Notes: generated from the sequence alone by a model not told the origin. 38,305 nt of DNA from Rugosibacter sp. (GCA_011620215.1 WOZP01000116.1:1-38305), one strand, 5' to 3'; counted from the stretch's first letter, positions 1 to 9,031 are shown. Numbers and translations are program-made.

Positions 1-1084
1 TCATGATCTCACGCAAGTAGCGTTCAACGTGGTATTCCTTGGCATAGCCATAACCTCCATGGGTCATCACCGCGCGCTGGCAAGCCTCGAACCCCGCTTC
101 CGCCGCCAAGTACTTTGCCGCGTTCGCATCCACACCACAGGGCTCACCGTGATCGTACTTCCATGCGGCGCGCATCATCATCAGATCGGCCGCCTCAAGC
201 GCCATCCACGACTCAGCCAAGGGGTGCTGAATAGCCTGGTTTTTTCCAATCGGCCGATTAAATACAATGCGCTCATTAGCATATCGCGTGGCACGATTCA
301 GTGCCGCTCGCCCCAGCCCTATCGCTTCGGCAGCAATGAGAATCCGTTCGGGATTCATGCCATGCAAAATGTATTCAAACCCGCGACCTTCTTCGCCAAT
401 ACGGTCAGCCACCGGTACCGGCAAGCCATCAATAAAGAGCTGGTTGGAATCCACTGCTTTGCGACCCATTTTTTCTATCTCGCACAACTCAACATACTTG
501 CGATCAAGATTGGTATAAAACAAGCTCAAGCCCAAAGATGGCTTACGGCATTGATCTTGTGGCGTCGTACGCGCAAGAATCAACATCTTCTCGGCGACTT
601 GCGCCGTAGAGATCCACACCTTCTCACCGGAAAGAACGTAGTGATCGCCGACACGCTCGGCACGGGTTTGCAATTGGGTGGTGTTTAGCCCTGTATTTGG
701 CTCGGTCACCGCAAAACAGGCTTTCTCGCGTCCGGCAATTAACGGCGGCAGCATGCGCTGTTTTTGTTCCTCCGTACCGAACACCGCCACTGGTTGCAGC
801 CCGAAGATATTCATATGCACAGCCGAAGCCCCCGACAGCCCCGCCCCGGAAGCCGTGATGGTTTGCATCATCACCGCAGCCTCGGTAATACCCATGCCAC
901 TACCGCCGTACGCAACGGGCAGGCAGATGCCTAGCCAACCCCCGTCAGCAAAGGCACGATGCAACTCGTGAGGAAAGCCGCCCACACGATCTTTTTCCAG
1001 CCAGTAGTGATCATCAAACTGTGCGCATATTTTGCCCACGGCATCACGAATACTGGTGTGCTCCTCCGATTGTGAAAAATCCAT
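1..1084 (-). CDS. Acyl-CoA dehydrogenase, truncated by window edge
   Basis: The reverse strand reads open for 361 codons from ATG at 1084 (MDFSQSEEHTSIRDAVGKIC) to the window edge, so the C-terminus is missing. The protein oxidises an acyl-CoA to the 2-enoyl-CoA with FAD, passing electrons to electron-transfer flavoprotein. Visible family marks are the FAD/substrate-loop motif CFAVTEPNTG, the stretch VWISTAQVAEK, and near the edge the C-terminal signature GGYGYAKEYHVERYLREI. Family members are about 380 residues, so only some 20 residues are lost. It lies 128 bp downstream of a dienoyl-CoA reductase gene on the same strand, which fits a fatty-acid or branched-chain acyl-CoA oxidation role. 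The chain-length preference cannot be read from the sequence. Confidence 0.93.
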   Translation of the reverse strand, partial: MDFSQSEEHTSIRDAVGKICAQFDDHYWLEKDRVGGFPHELHRAFADGGWLGICLPVAYGGSGMGITEAAVMMQTITASGAGLSGASAVHMNIFGLQPVAVFGTEEQKQRMLPPLIAGREKACFAVTEPNTGLNTTQLQTRAERVGDHYVLSGEKVWISTAQVAEKMLILARTTPQDQCRKPSLGLSLFYTNLDRKYVELCEIEKMGRKAVDSNQLFIDGLPVPVADRIGEEGRGFEYILHGMNPERILIAAEAIGLGRAALNRATRYANERIVFNRPIGKNQAIQHPLAESWMALEAADLMMMRAAWKYDHGEPCGVDANAAKYLAAEAGFEACQRAVMTHGGYGYAKEYHVERYLREIM

Positions 1085-1168
1085 TGTAGGTGTAGTGCCG
1101 TCGATGGGATGTTGATACGGAATACTTAACTTTCCTTGACTGTCCGAAAAGTCATTATCTTTTTAATG

Positions 1169-1174
1169 ATTATA
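1169..1174 (-). promoter_or_regulatory. Possible -10 box before acyl-CoA dehydrogenase gene
   Basis: A perfect TATAAT lies on the reverse strand in the gap between the dienoyl-CoA reductase stop and the acyl-CoA dehydrogenase start. No good -35 hexamer is found 16-18 bp upstream, so this is only a candidate. The gene could also be read through from its upstream neighbour. Confidence 0.3.
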
Positions 1175-1212
1175 GAGCGAGACTTTCTCTTTCTACGACG
1201 CTTATTTTCACG

Positions 1213-3252
1213 TTAAATTTGCAGCGCACAGCGCATCCCCTGATCTATTGCACGCAGAGCATCCAGCTCGGCAGCTTCATCTGCGCCACCAATCAAATCA
1301 GGCGTTACGCCTAGTGCACATAACGCTGCAAACAAACTGCGCTCGGTTTCTTGTCCTGTGCAAAGCACGATGGTATCGGCAGCCAGCACCTGCGCTTTGC
1401 CATTCACCGTGAGGTGTAAGCCTGCATCATCAATGCGCTCGTAATGACAGCCAGCCAGCATTTCGACACCATAGCGCTGCAAGCTTGCTTTTAGTGCCCA
1501 GCCGGTCGTGAGCCCCAGCGTACGGCCGGGCTTGTCAGGTTTGCGCTGCACCAGCGTGACCTGCCGAAAAGGTTGCGCTAGGGCGGCAGCCTTTAACCCC
1601 CCGTGTGCATCAGGGGACGTATCCACGCCCCAGGTGTTTTGAAACTGTTCGATCGAGCCTTGTGCTATCTGCGCATCGTTTGGCTGGTGGCAAAGAAACT
1701 CTGCCATATCGAAGCCGATACCACCGGCACCCATCACCACCACGCGCTGACCCGGTATCACCCGCCCGGAAAAAACCTCCGGATAGCTCACCACGCTGGC
1801 ATGAGTAATCCCTGGAATATCCGGCACACGCGGGCGCACACCGGTTGCAATAACGATGCGATCGAACTTGCCCGCAACCAATCTGGCAGCATCGGGTTTT
1901 TCGCCGAGTCGCAATGCCACACCTAGTACCTCTAACCGCCGCCGGTAGTAGCGCAGCAGCTCGTTAAACTCCTGCTTTCCCGGCACTTGCCTGGCATAGT
2001 TAATTTGCCCGCCGATTGTTTCAGCCGCTTCAAATAAGGTAACGCAATGGCCTTGTTCGCTTGCCGTGACAGCACATGCCAGCCCGGCAACTCCCGCGCC
2101 CACCACTGCAATACGACGTCGGCCAGCCGATGGTTTGATTTCTGCAAACGTCAGTTCATGGCCTGCACGCGGATTCACCAGGCAGGTCGCCGGACGATCC
2201 GAAAAAATATAATCCAGGCACGCCTGATTGCAGGCAATGCACGTATTAATCTCATCCGCACGCCCGTGCTCTGCTTTGTGAATGAAGGCAGGGTCGGCGA
2301 GAAATGGTCGCGCCATCGATACCAAATCAGCATCACCGCTGGCAAGCAGCGCCTCGGCAACATCCGGTGTGTTAATCCGGTTGGAAGCCACCACGGGGAT
2401 GCTCACCACGCGCTTAAGACGCGCTGCGGCAAAACGCCACGCTGCACGGGGCACCACAAATGCAATGGTGGGGATGCGCGCCTCGTGCCAGCCAATGCCG
2501 ACATTCAAAATATCGGCACCCGCCGCCTCAACCGCGCGTGCAAGCTGCGCGACTTCATGCGCATCGGCACCCTCTTCAACCAAGTCTATGGCCGAGATAC
2601 GAAACATGATCAAAAAACCAACACCCAAACGCTCGCGCATGCGGCGGACAATTTCAACCGGCAACCGATGCCGGTTTTCAACGCTGCCACCCCACGCATC
2701 GGTGCGCTGATTGGTACGTGTTACCGTGAATTGGTTGAGTAAATAGCCTTCCGAACCCATCACTTCCACACCATCAAAACCAGCCAGCGCAGCGAGCTCA
2801 GCGCAACGCACAAAATCTTCTATCGTGGTTTCAATTTCAGCCTCGGTCAATTCGCGCGGAATGCTGTGATTAATGCGCGATGAAATAACCGACGGAGCAA
2901 CAGGTGAAGGAATTCGCGCATAGCGTCCTGCGTGCAATATTTGCAACAGCATGCGTCCGCCTTCGGCATGCACGGCCTCGGTAATGCCGCGCAATGTCGC
3001 CGTCTGCTCCGGAGTAGCCAATAGCGGGCCATCTTTTTCCAGCAGCCCTTCGACATTGGGAGAAAAACCGCCTGTCACCATCAAGGCAACGCCGTGACGG
3101 GCACGCTCGGCATAAAACATCGCTTGGCGTTGGAGAGGGCGATCCATTGTTTCCAGACGCAAATGCATGGAGCCCATGATGGCGCGATTTTTCAACACAT
3201 GCGCGCCTACCCGCACCGGGGAAAAGAGCGTGGGGAAAGGGGGAGAACTCAT
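1213..3252 (-). CDS. fadH: NADPH-dependent 2,4-dienoyl-CoA reductase (FadH type)
   Basis: This 679-residue flavoenzyme reduces 2,4-dienoyl-CoA during oxidation of unsaturated fatty acids with even-position double bonds. An N-terminal Old Yellow Enzyme barrel (FSPVRVGAHVLKNRAIMGSM near the start) is followed by a cysteine cluster CIACNQACLDYIF...C that should hold a 4Fe-4S centre. After it come an FAD fold (VVGAGVAGLACA) and an NAD(P)H fold (VVMGAGGIGFDMAEF), the usual FadH order and length. I chose ATG at 3252 because the translation from there begins like E. coli FadH; the frame stays open 26 codons further upstream but that part matches nothing. An acyl-CoA dehydrogenase gene follows on the same strand. 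Related flavin oxidoreductases share this layout, so the exact substrate is inferred. Confidence 0.85.
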   Translation of the reverse strand: MSSPPFPTLFSPVRVGAHVLKNRAIMGSMHLRLETMDRPLQRQAMFYAERARHGVALMVTGGFSPNVEGLLEKDGPLLATPEQTATLRGITEAVHAEGGRMLLQILHAGRYARIPSPVAPSVISSRINHSIPRELTEAEIETTIEDFVRCAELAALAGFDGVEVMGSEGYLLNQFTVTRTNQRTDAWGGSVENRHRLPVEIVRRMRERLGVGFLIMFRISAIDLVEEGADAHEVAQLARAVEAAGADILNVGIGWHEARIPTIAFVVPRAAWRFAAARLKRVVSIPVVASNRINTPDVAEALLASGDADLVSMARPFLADPAFIHKAEHGRADEINTCIACNQACLDYIFSDRPATCLVNPRAGHELTFAEIKPSAGRRRIAVVGAGVAGLACAVTASEQGHCVTLFEAAETIGGQINYARQVPGKQEFNELLRYYRRRLEVLGVALRLGEKPDAARLVAGKFDRIVIATGVRPRVPDIPGITHASVVSYPEVFSGRVIPGQRVVVMGAGGIGFDMAEFLCHQPNDAQIAQGSIEQFQNTWGVDTSPDAHGGLKAAALAQPFRQVTLVQRKPDKPGRTLGLTTGWALKASLQRYGVEMLAGCHYERIDDAGLHLTVNGKAQVLAADTIVLCTGQETERSLFAALCALGVTPDLIGGADEAAELDALRAIDQGMRCALQI

Positions 3253-3372
3253 AAGCAGTGGGAAATACGGGATGATAAAAAATTTGATCTTACCTTGCTC
3301 GGGCAGCTTATCGTTGCGGCCATAAGACACAATGGACTTTTCAGTTTCGCCATCCCCACGGGGCTTGTTGCA

Positions 3373-3397
3373 CGGCGTATCACCAGCGCCGACTTTT
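3373..3397 (-). repeat. Dispersed post-stop repeat, copy 1
   Basis: This copy begins AAAAGTCGGCGCTGGTGATACG on the reverse strand. It starts 16 nt after the stop codon of the upstream drug-exporter gene and is oriented with its transcription. The first 14 bases are identical to those of the other five copies in the window. Confidence 0.8.
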
Positions 3398-3413
3398 CAT
3401 TGGCCGACCAGGG

Positions 3414-4610
3414 TTACGCGCTTGCGTGAGCGTCGTCTGATGGTCGGGTCAGCGCAAAGCTGATCACACCCAACACCAAAAATCCCGCCATGCCCAATGA
3501 CAGACCCAGCGTGCTATCCCACAGCAACGGAACAAGCAAAGCGGTTGATAGCGCGCCGATCAGCGTAGAAATCGCACTCATGGTGCTCGAGGTTAATCCC
3601 CGCCGCTCGGGGAACAAATCGAGAACCAATAGCTGCAGATTAGGCATCGAGAGCGACATGCCGCAAGCAAAAATCGGCAATGGCAAAATCGACCAGGGCA
3701 AGCTCGGTGGCAAGGTCAGATTAATGATCAGATTCAAGCTGGCGGCAAAAGCCATGATGCCCAAACTGATCACGATAGTGCGCCGATGCGTGAGCCGCCC
3801 GGCTAATTTCCCCGAAAAAAAAGAACCTACCATCATGCCAATCACCTGGGGCACAAACATCACTGCAAACGATTGTGGCGTGAGCCCCAAATGACGAATA
3901 AGAAATACCGGCGCCGCCACGACATAAATAAAAAATGCGTTGAAAGTAAATGCGCTGGCCAACGCCAGGCGATTAAACAGACCATGACTCAGCATGTCTT
4001 GATACGCCTGCAATAATTTCAGGGGATGCAGCGATTGTCGTTTTTCCACCGCAAGCGTTTCGGGCAGCCAAGCCAGGCAAGCGGCGAGTAACAAACCCGT
4101 AAACAGCGCAAGAAAAATAAAAATTCCCCGCCAGTCATAAAAGCGCAAAAGATAGCCACCCACAATGGGTGAAACTGCCGGCGCAATAGCGAAAAGAATT
4201 GCTACCTTGGCCATCAGCCGCTGCGCGTGGGCGCCGTGCAGCACATCACGGACCATGGCCCGGCCGACCACCATGCCGACACCTGACGACATGCCTTGCA
4301 ACGCGCGCCCAAGCCACAACATTTCAATACGCGTAGCAAAAGCGCACAGCAGTGAAGCCAGACCGAACAGCAATAGCCCGGCGAGAATAATGCGTCGCCT
4401 GCCCAGGGCATCTGATAGCGTGCCATGCCACAGCATCATGAAGCCAAAGGGAATCAGATAGAAGGTGAGTGTTTGCTGAATCTGCACCGCCGACGCGCCC
4501 AATTGCTGTGCCATTTCAGGGAAAGCCGGCAGATAAGTATCAATTGCAAACGGGCCGATCGCAGACAGTGCGGCAAGCAAAAAAGCAAAGTGTTGTTGTG
4601 AGATTTTCAT
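3414..4610 (-). CDS. Bcr/CflA-type MFS multidrug exporter
   Basis: This is a 398-residue inner-membrane proton-driven exporter of the Bcr/CflA branch of the major facilitator superfamily. The N-terminus FLLAALSAIGPFAIDTYLPA is the family hallmark. Motif A is present after helix 2 as GTLSDALGRRR, and the helix 4-5 region reads GRAMVRDVLHG. About twelve hydrophobic segments can be counted along the chain. I took the ATG at 4610 (MKISQQHF) because the 28 residues encoded upstream of it in the same frame have no family similarity. The gene is divergent from the crotonase gene at 4703, so the 92-bp gap should contain both promoters. Substrates cannot be inferred. Confidence 0.88.
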   Translation of the reverse strand: MKISQQHFAFLLAALSAIGPFAIDTYLPAFPEMAQQLGASAVQIQQTLTFYLIPFGFMMLWHGTLSDALGRRRIILAGLLLFGLASLLCAFATRIEMLWLGRALQGMSSGVGMVVGRAMVRDVLHGAHAQRLMAKVAILFAIAPAVSPIVGGYLLRFYDWRGIFIFLALFTGLLLAACLAWLPETLAVEKRQSLHPLKLLQAYQDMLSHGLFNRLALASAFTFNAFFIYVVAAPVFLIRHLGLTPQSFAVMFVPQVIGMMVGSFFSGKLAGRLTHRRTIVISLGIMAFAASLNLIINLTLPPSLPWSILPLPIFACGMSLSMPNLQLLVLDLFPERRGLTSSTMSAISTLIGALSTALLVPLLWDSTLGLSLGMAGFLVLGVISFALTRPSDDAHASA

Positions 4611-4702
4611 CTGTCTGACTATACCGCAGGAGCTGTAGCGCTTATGGCTGTCATGTAAAGCCCGATAAAATGGCCGCAGGAAAATAAGGAGCATGAATCA
4701 CC

Positions 4703-5497
4703 ATGACAGCTGCAATGACAACCACACTCACGATACTCAGCTCGCGCGACAATGACATCGCCACGGTGACATTGTGCAATCCCGGCAAGCTCAACGCGCT
4801 CAATGCCGCCATGTGGCAACAGTTGCACGACGTTATGCGCACGCTGAGCGATGATGAAACTTTACGCTGCATCATTTTGCGCGGTGAAGGCGCAGCCTTT
4901 GCCGCCGGAGGCGACCTGGAAGAATTTCGCACTGCCCGCGCCACCGTCGACCTCGCCTTGGCGTACCACGAAGCCGTGGGTGCGGCGCTGGCCGCAATCG
5001 AGCATTGTGCGGTTCCCACCATCGCGGCGATTCTCGGCCCATGCATCGGTGGCGGGTTGGAAATTGCCTGCGCTTGCGATTTGCGCATCGCAGGTCACAA
5101 CGCCCAATTCGGCGTGCCCATCATGAAGCTCGGGTTTTCCATGTACCCTGGTGAGCTTCAGGGTTTGCTAGCCCTCGCAGGCCCAGCGGTAACCAAAGAA
5201 ATTCTGCTCGAAGGCCGCTTATTTACCGCCGATGAAGCCTATGCCAAGGGTTTACTCACACGCATCACTGAAGACGCACAAGTATTCACTGAAGCGCACG
5301 CCACCGCCCGCCGTATTGCTAGAGGTGCACCCTTAGTGGCCAGAGCGCACAAACAATGGATCACCCGCTTATCTACCGGGCAACCACTCACTCTGGAAGA
5401 AAAGCGTGAGGCATTTCGATTTCTTGATACAGCCGATTATCAAGAGGGTCTTGCCGCCTTTCTTGAAAAACGCCCGCCTCAATTTCGTGGCGGTTAA
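4703..5497 (+). CDS. Enoyl-CoA hydratase/isomerase (crotonase) family protein
   Basis: This 264-residue protein has the crotonase fold. The oxyanion-hole segments are visible as AAFAAGGDLEEF and GPCIGGGLEIACACDLRIA, the latter containing the first acidic residue used by hydratases. In the second active-site segment, FGVPIMKLGFSMYPGELQ, the position that is Glu in classical enoyl-CoA hydratases (FGxPE) is Ile. A plain hydratase activity is therefore doubtful, and an isomerase, hydrolase or decarboxylase-like role is possible. AAGGAG at 4686-4691 lies 11 nt before the chosen ATG; another ATG follows four codons later. A HAD phosphatase gene starts 23 bp downstream and is probably co-transcribed. 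Confidence 0.85.
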   Translation: MTAAMTTTLTILSSRDNDIATVTLCNPGKLNALNAAMWQQLHDVMRTLSDDETLRCIILRGEGAAFAAGGDLEEFRTARATVDLALAYHEAVGAALAAIEHCAVPTIAAILGPCIGGGLEIACACDLRIAGHNAQFGVPIMKLGFSMYPGELQGLLALAGPAVTKEILLEGRLFTADEAYAKGLLTRITEDAQVFTEAHATARRIARGAPLVARAHKQWITRLSTGQPLTLEEKREAFRFLDTADYQEGLAAFLEKRPPQFRGG

Positions 5498-5520
5498 CCC
5501 TCACCTGAATTGAGTACACC

Positions 5521-6183
5521 ATGAATCCACTGATCTCCTGGACGCACATCGACACCGTGTTGCTCGACATGGATGGCACCTTGCTTGACCTGCATTTTGA
5601 CAATCATTTCTGGCAGACGCATTTGCCGCAACGTTATGCTGAATCACTTGATCGGCCACACGATGTGGTGCGCCACGAATTGATGACCCGTTACCATCAA
5701 GGCATAGGCACGCTCGCCTGGTATTCCGTCGATTTCTGGCAAAGCGAACTGGGCCTGGACATCATGCAGTTAAAAGAAGAAGTAGCGCATCTGATTGCCG
5801 TTCACCCGCACGTGCTCACTTTTCTTGCTGCCGTCCGATTGAGTGGGCGGCGCATTATTCTGGCGACTAACGCACATCATAAAAGCGTGACCTTGAAAAT
5901 GGCCCGCACCGGACTCACCCCGCACTTTGATGCCATCGTCAGCTCGCATGCCCTGGGCGCAGCCAAAGAAGAACAAGCGTTCTGGCAACACTTGAATAAA
6001 ATAGAACCCTTTGACCCCGCGCGCACCTTGCTGGTGGATGACAGTTTGCCCGTGCTGGATTCCGCCCGCCGCTATGGCATCGCACATTTGGTTGCAATTA
6101 AAAAACCGGACACGCGACAACCGCAAAAAGACACGGCAGACTACCCCGCGATTGATAATTTTTTACAGCTCATGCCTGACTAA
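5521..6183 (+). CDS. yrfG: HAD-family nucleotidase, YrfG (GMP/IMP nucleotidase) type
   Basis: This is a 220-residue soluble haloacid-dehalogenase-fold phosphatase. Motif I is VLLDMDGTLLDL with the nucleophilic and acid/base aspartates, motif II is the Thr in ILATNAHHKS, and motif IV is LLVDDSLPVLDSA. The opening (WTHIDTVLLDMDGTLLDLHFD) and overall length match the YrfG group, which dephosphorylates GMP and IMP. It follows the crotonase gene closely on the same strand. A copy of the dispersed repeat starts 11 nt after its stop codon. Substrate specificity is inferred from family resemblance only. Confidence 0.85.
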   Translation: MNPLISWTHIDTVLLDMDGTLLDLHFDNHFWQTHLPQRYAESLDRPHDVVRHELMTRYHQGIGTLAWYSVDFWQSELGLDIMQLKEEVAHLIAVHPHVLTFLAAVRLSGRRIILATNAHHKSVTLKMARTGLTPHFDAIVSSHALGAAKEEQAFWQHLNKIEPFDPARTLLVDDSLPVLDSARRYGIAHLVAIKKPDTRQPQKDTADYPAIDNFLQLMPD

Positions 6184-6194
6184 TCGGCCAGCAT

Positions 6195-6219
6195 AAAAGT
6201 CGGCGCTGGTGAGACGGCG
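6195..6219 (+). repeat. Dispersed post-stop repeat, copy 2
   Basis: This forward-strand copy, beginning AAAAGTCGGCGCTGGTGAG, starts 11 nt after the HAD phosphatase stop codon and has the same orientation as that gene. Confidence 0.8.
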
Positions 6220-6230
6220 AAAAGCGAACG

Positions 6231-6264
6231 TTTTGGAGAATTGGGAGGATTGTCGCCTCCAAAA
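6231..6264. terminator. Hairpin between convergent genes
   Basis: TTTTGGAG at 6231-6238 and CTCCAAAA at 6257-6264 form a perfect 8-bp inverted repeat around an 18-nt loop. It lies between the convergent HAD phosphatase and TauE/SafE genes, and its arms supply T-runs in both directions. It could act as a bidirectional terminator, although the stem is short and AT-rich at its base. Confidence 0.45.
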
Positions 6265-6287
6265 TAGAAATAACTCATGGAAATGTC

Positions 6288-7097
6288 TTAACGACTAAAC
6301 AACCCATGCAGCATTTTTGCCAGCAGCAGCAAAATCACGCTGGCAAAGATCTTTTTTAGCGTTGCCACTGGCAGCCGATGTGCCAGCCGCGCACCAAAAG
6401 GCGCAACCAGCGCGCTGGCCAGCACCGTGCCCGCCAACGCGGGCAAATAGATAAAACCAAAACTGCCTGCCGGTAATCCACTCGCCCCGTAACCGGACAG
6501 CATGTAGCCCAGAGTACCAGCCAGCGCAATGGGCAAGCCAACGGCCGCAGATGTGCCAATGGCCTGATGCATTTTGACATTGCACCACAGTAAAAATGGC
6601 ACAGTGAGCGAGCCGCCACCCACTGCCGCCAGCGCGGAAATGCCGCCGATACCCAAGCCTGCCCCCAGCATGCCCCACCGCCCGGGAAGTTCGCGCGCAG
6701 GGGCTGGTTTGGTATTGATGATCATTTGCAGCGCCACATAAGTCATGAACACGGCAAAAAAAATAGCCAGCGGCCTCGTCGGCACATGGGACGCCAGTTG
6801 CGCGCCCAGTAGCGTGCCGACAATGATGCCAGGACTGATGGCTTTCACCACAGCCCAGTTAACCGCTTGATGCTGATGGTGAGCCCGCATACTGGAAATC
6901 GACGTGAAAATAATGGTCGCCATTGAAGTACCCAGCACCAGATGCATCAGATGTACATCGGCAAACCCTTGCGCGGCAAACAGCATGACCAGAACAGGCA
7001 CCACCACGGCACCGCCACCTATGCCCAGCAAGCCCGCAAAAAACCCGGCAAATGCGCCCAGCGCAAGATAAGCGAGAAACCAGCCCGCCCAGCTCAT
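6288..7097 (-). CDS. TauE/SafE (TSUP) family membrane permease
   Basis: This 269-residue integral membrane protein belongs to the sulfite exporter TauE/SafE family, which moves small sulfur-containing or organic anions across the inner membrane. The glycine-rich repeat signature appears twice, as AGFFAGLLGIGGGAVVVPVL near the N-terminus and as GIGGISALAAVGGGSLTVPFLLWCN in the second half; seven to eight hydrophobic segments are apparent. I selected ATG at 7097 because it overlaps the EVE gene stop as ATGA, indicating translational coupling; the upstream 12 in-frame residues are polar and unlike the family. Substrate unknown. Confidence 0.9.
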   Translation of the reverse strand: MSWAGWFLAYLALGAFAGFFAGLLGIGGGAVVVPVLVMLFAAQGFADVHLMHLVLGTSMATIIFTSISSMRAHHQHQAVNWAVVKAISPGIIVGTLLGAQLASHVPTRPLAIFFAVFMTYVALQMIINTKPAPARELPGRWGMLGAGLGIGGISALAAVGGGSLTVPFLLWCNVKMHQAIGTSAAVGLPIALAGTLGYMLSGYGASGLPAGSFGFIYLPALAGTVLASALVAPFGARLAHRLPVATLKKIFASVILLLLAKMLHGLFSR

Positions 7098-7561
7098 TGC
7101 GCGCCTATCAGTTTTTCCATGATGAACTTCCACTCTGCCGGGTCCACCGGCGTGATGGAGAGACGATTGCCTTTTTGCAAAGTACGCATGCCAGAGAGCT
7201 CAGGATGTGCGCGCAACTCATCCAGACTGATCAGCCGCGTTTTGCGCACGATACGCACATCCACATTCATCCAGCGCGGGTTTTCAGACGTCGCCTTGGG
7301 ATCGAAATAATGGCTCTCAGGATCAAACTGAGTGCGATCAGGATAAGCCTGCCGTGCAACCTCGGCCACCCCGGCAATGCCCGGTTCGGGGCATGAAGAA
7401 TGATAGAAAAAAACCCCGTCGCCGACGGACATTTGGTCGCGCATGAAGTTGCGTGCCTGATAGTTGCGCACGCCCCACCAATCCACTGTTTGCTGCGGCA
7501 TGGCCAGCACATCGTCAATGCTGATCACCGAGGGTTCGCTTTTCATCAACCAATAGCGCAT
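7094..7561 (-). CDS. EVE domain-containing protein
   Basis: This 155-residue protein consists of a single EVE domain, a PUA-like fold thought to bind modified bases in DNA or RNA. Family marks are RYWLMKSEPSV at the N-terminus, DWWGVRNYQARNFMRD and GVFFYHSSCPEPGIAGVAEV. Its stop overlaps the start of the permease gene as ATGA. In related betaproteobacteria this gene commonly follows zapA and 6S RNA. Here an 11.4-kb island separates it from both, and its first codons occur again at 18944-18966. The gene is intact, but its start region and upstream sequence now come from the island side. Confidence 0.92.
   Translation of the reverse strand: MRYWLMKSEPSVISIDDVLAMPQQTVDWWGVRNYQARNFMRDQMSVGDGVFFYHSSCPEPGIAGVAEVARQAYPDRTQFDPESHYFDPKATSENPRWMNVDVRIVRKTRLISLDELRAHPELSGMRTLQKGNRLSITPVDPAEWKFIMEKLIGAQ
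7542..7559. other. Left attachment core of the island
   Basis: TTCATCAACCAATAGCGC, which covers codons 2-8 of the EVE gene on the reverse strand, recurs at 18944-18961 with 17 of 18 bases identical. The integrase pseudogene begins 145 bp inside this site. Together these mark the left recombination point. Confidence 0.7.
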
Positions 7562-7673
7562 ATCAACTCTTCTTCAATCCCATAACGCTTTATTTGCGTT
7601 GATTATATTGCGCTTTACGATTCATTGCCGTCTTGTAACTTCCACCCGGAACCGCTAGATTCCTACCCAGATT

Positions 7674-7684
7674 CCCACCCAAAA
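7674..7684 (+). repeat. Possible integrase arm-type repeat (left)
   Basis: TCCCACCCAAA here is repeated at 18842-18852 near the other island end. It belongs to a run of ACCCA-containing motifs directly upstream of the integrase gene. Short repeats of this kind often serve as arm-binding sites, but the function is inferred. Confidence 0.35.
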
Positions 7685-7704
7685 CCCCACCCAAGGAGTG
7701 CGCC

Positions 7705-9020
7705 ATGGGAAAGCTGGCCGCCGTCACCTGCGAATCCGCCAAGCCGGACAAGGGGCGTGACCGTCTGCTGGGGGACGGCGACGGGTTGTTCCTGCGCGTG
7801 CGACCGCACGGCACGAAAACCTGGCTGATCGAATACGAGTTCAGCGGCAGGCGCACAAAATACACCATCGGCGCCTATGACCGCAAAGGCGCGCCCGGCG
7901 ACAGCATTCCCGACTAGCTGCGGCACGGCCGGCTTTCACTGACGCAGGCCCGCGCCATCGCCGGCAACTGGAAGGATGCGCGGCGTGCCGGGCACGATCC
8001 CGCCGCCGCATGGGAGGTGCTGCTGGGGCGCGAGCGCGAGATGGATGCCGCGCGCAAGGCCGCCGAGGAAGCCGAAACCGCGCGCCCCACCGTCAGCCAG
8101 GCCATCGACACCTTCATGGCCCGCCACATGGCCGGCAAGAAGAGCGCCCCCGCCACCCGCTACCGGCTCGACCGGCTCGCCGCCAATCTGGGCGAGCGGA
8201 AAATCCGCGACGTGACGCGCAAGGATGTCATCGCCGCCCTCGGCAAGATTGCCGACGGCCAGCGCGAAGGCCAGACCGCCAAGCAGTTGGTCGGCGAAGT
8301 GCTGGTGCAGGCCAAGCGCCTGTGGCGCTTCGCCGAAGCGCGCGAATGGGTCGAAGCCTCCTGCATCGAAAAGCTCACCCGCAAGGACTTCGACGCCCGG
8401 CCGGTCAAGCGCGATGTCACCCTGCGGCTCGACGAGCTGGCCGAAATCTGGCGCGCGCTGCACGACCCGGAACGCTGCAAATCCGACCCCGTCACCGTCG
8501 CCGCGATGAAGCTGCTGATACTCACCGGCCAGCGCGAGCGCGAAGTCACCGATGCCGAATGGCCGGAATTCGACCTCGACGCCGGGCTCTGGAAAATCCC
8601 CGCCGCGCGCACGAAGAAGGAACGCGCCCACCTCGTCCATCTGGCGCCGCAGGCCGTCGCCATCCTCACCGAATCGAAGAAGATCACCGGCAAGGCGCGC
8701 CACGTCTTCGAATCGCCGCTGCGGCCCGGCTAGGCGCTCTACGGCCGCGCCGTCAACAACGCGCGCGGCGCGCTGCCCAATATCACCCACTGCGTCGTGC
8801 ATGACTTCCGCCGCACGCTGATTACCCGCCTGCCCGACCTCGGCTTCGAGCCCTTCATCGGCCACAAGATCGCCAACCACGTCCTGCCCGGCGTGCTGGC
8901 GCACTACACAACCACAACGCCTACGAAGCGCAGCGCGAGGCCGCACTGAAGGCGTGAGCCGACCGGATCAAGGCGCTGGCGAAGGGAAAGAACGTGGTGC
9001 AGTTGCAGCGGACGGCGTGA
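7705..9020 (+). pseudogene. P4-type tyrosine integrase, decayed
   Basis: The N-terminal arm-binding domain is recognisable (LLGDGDGLFLRVRPHGTKTW). The core motifs follow: TGQREREV with the first catalytic Arg, HDFRRTLITRL with the second His-Arg pair, and GVLAHY with the nucleophilic Tyr. The frame is broken by TAG at 7915-7917, TAG at 8731-8733, a 2-bp AC insertion near 8906-8909 just after the catalytic Tyr codon, and TGA at 8955-8957 where the context suggests Trp. The natural end is TGA at 9018-9020. AAGGAG six bases before ATG supports the start. Its place 145 bp from the left core fits the integrase of this island. It should be inactive, so the island is probably fixed unless another recombinase acts. 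Confidence 0.85.
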
Positions 9021-9031
9021 GGCGCTGCGGG

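Noticed and set aside
2047-2742. Forward open frame of 231 codons opposite fadH
   Set aside because: It lies fully within a well-supported FadH gene and shows no protein-like motif.
7562-7704. tRNA gene as the island attachment site
   Set aside because: No cloverleaf or tRNA 3' end is visible at either island end; the matching core lies in the EVE coding start instead.
7936-8946. Reverse open frame of 336 codons opposite the integrase
   Set aside because: The forward strand carries all tyrosine integrase motifs, so this is a GC-driven mirror frame.
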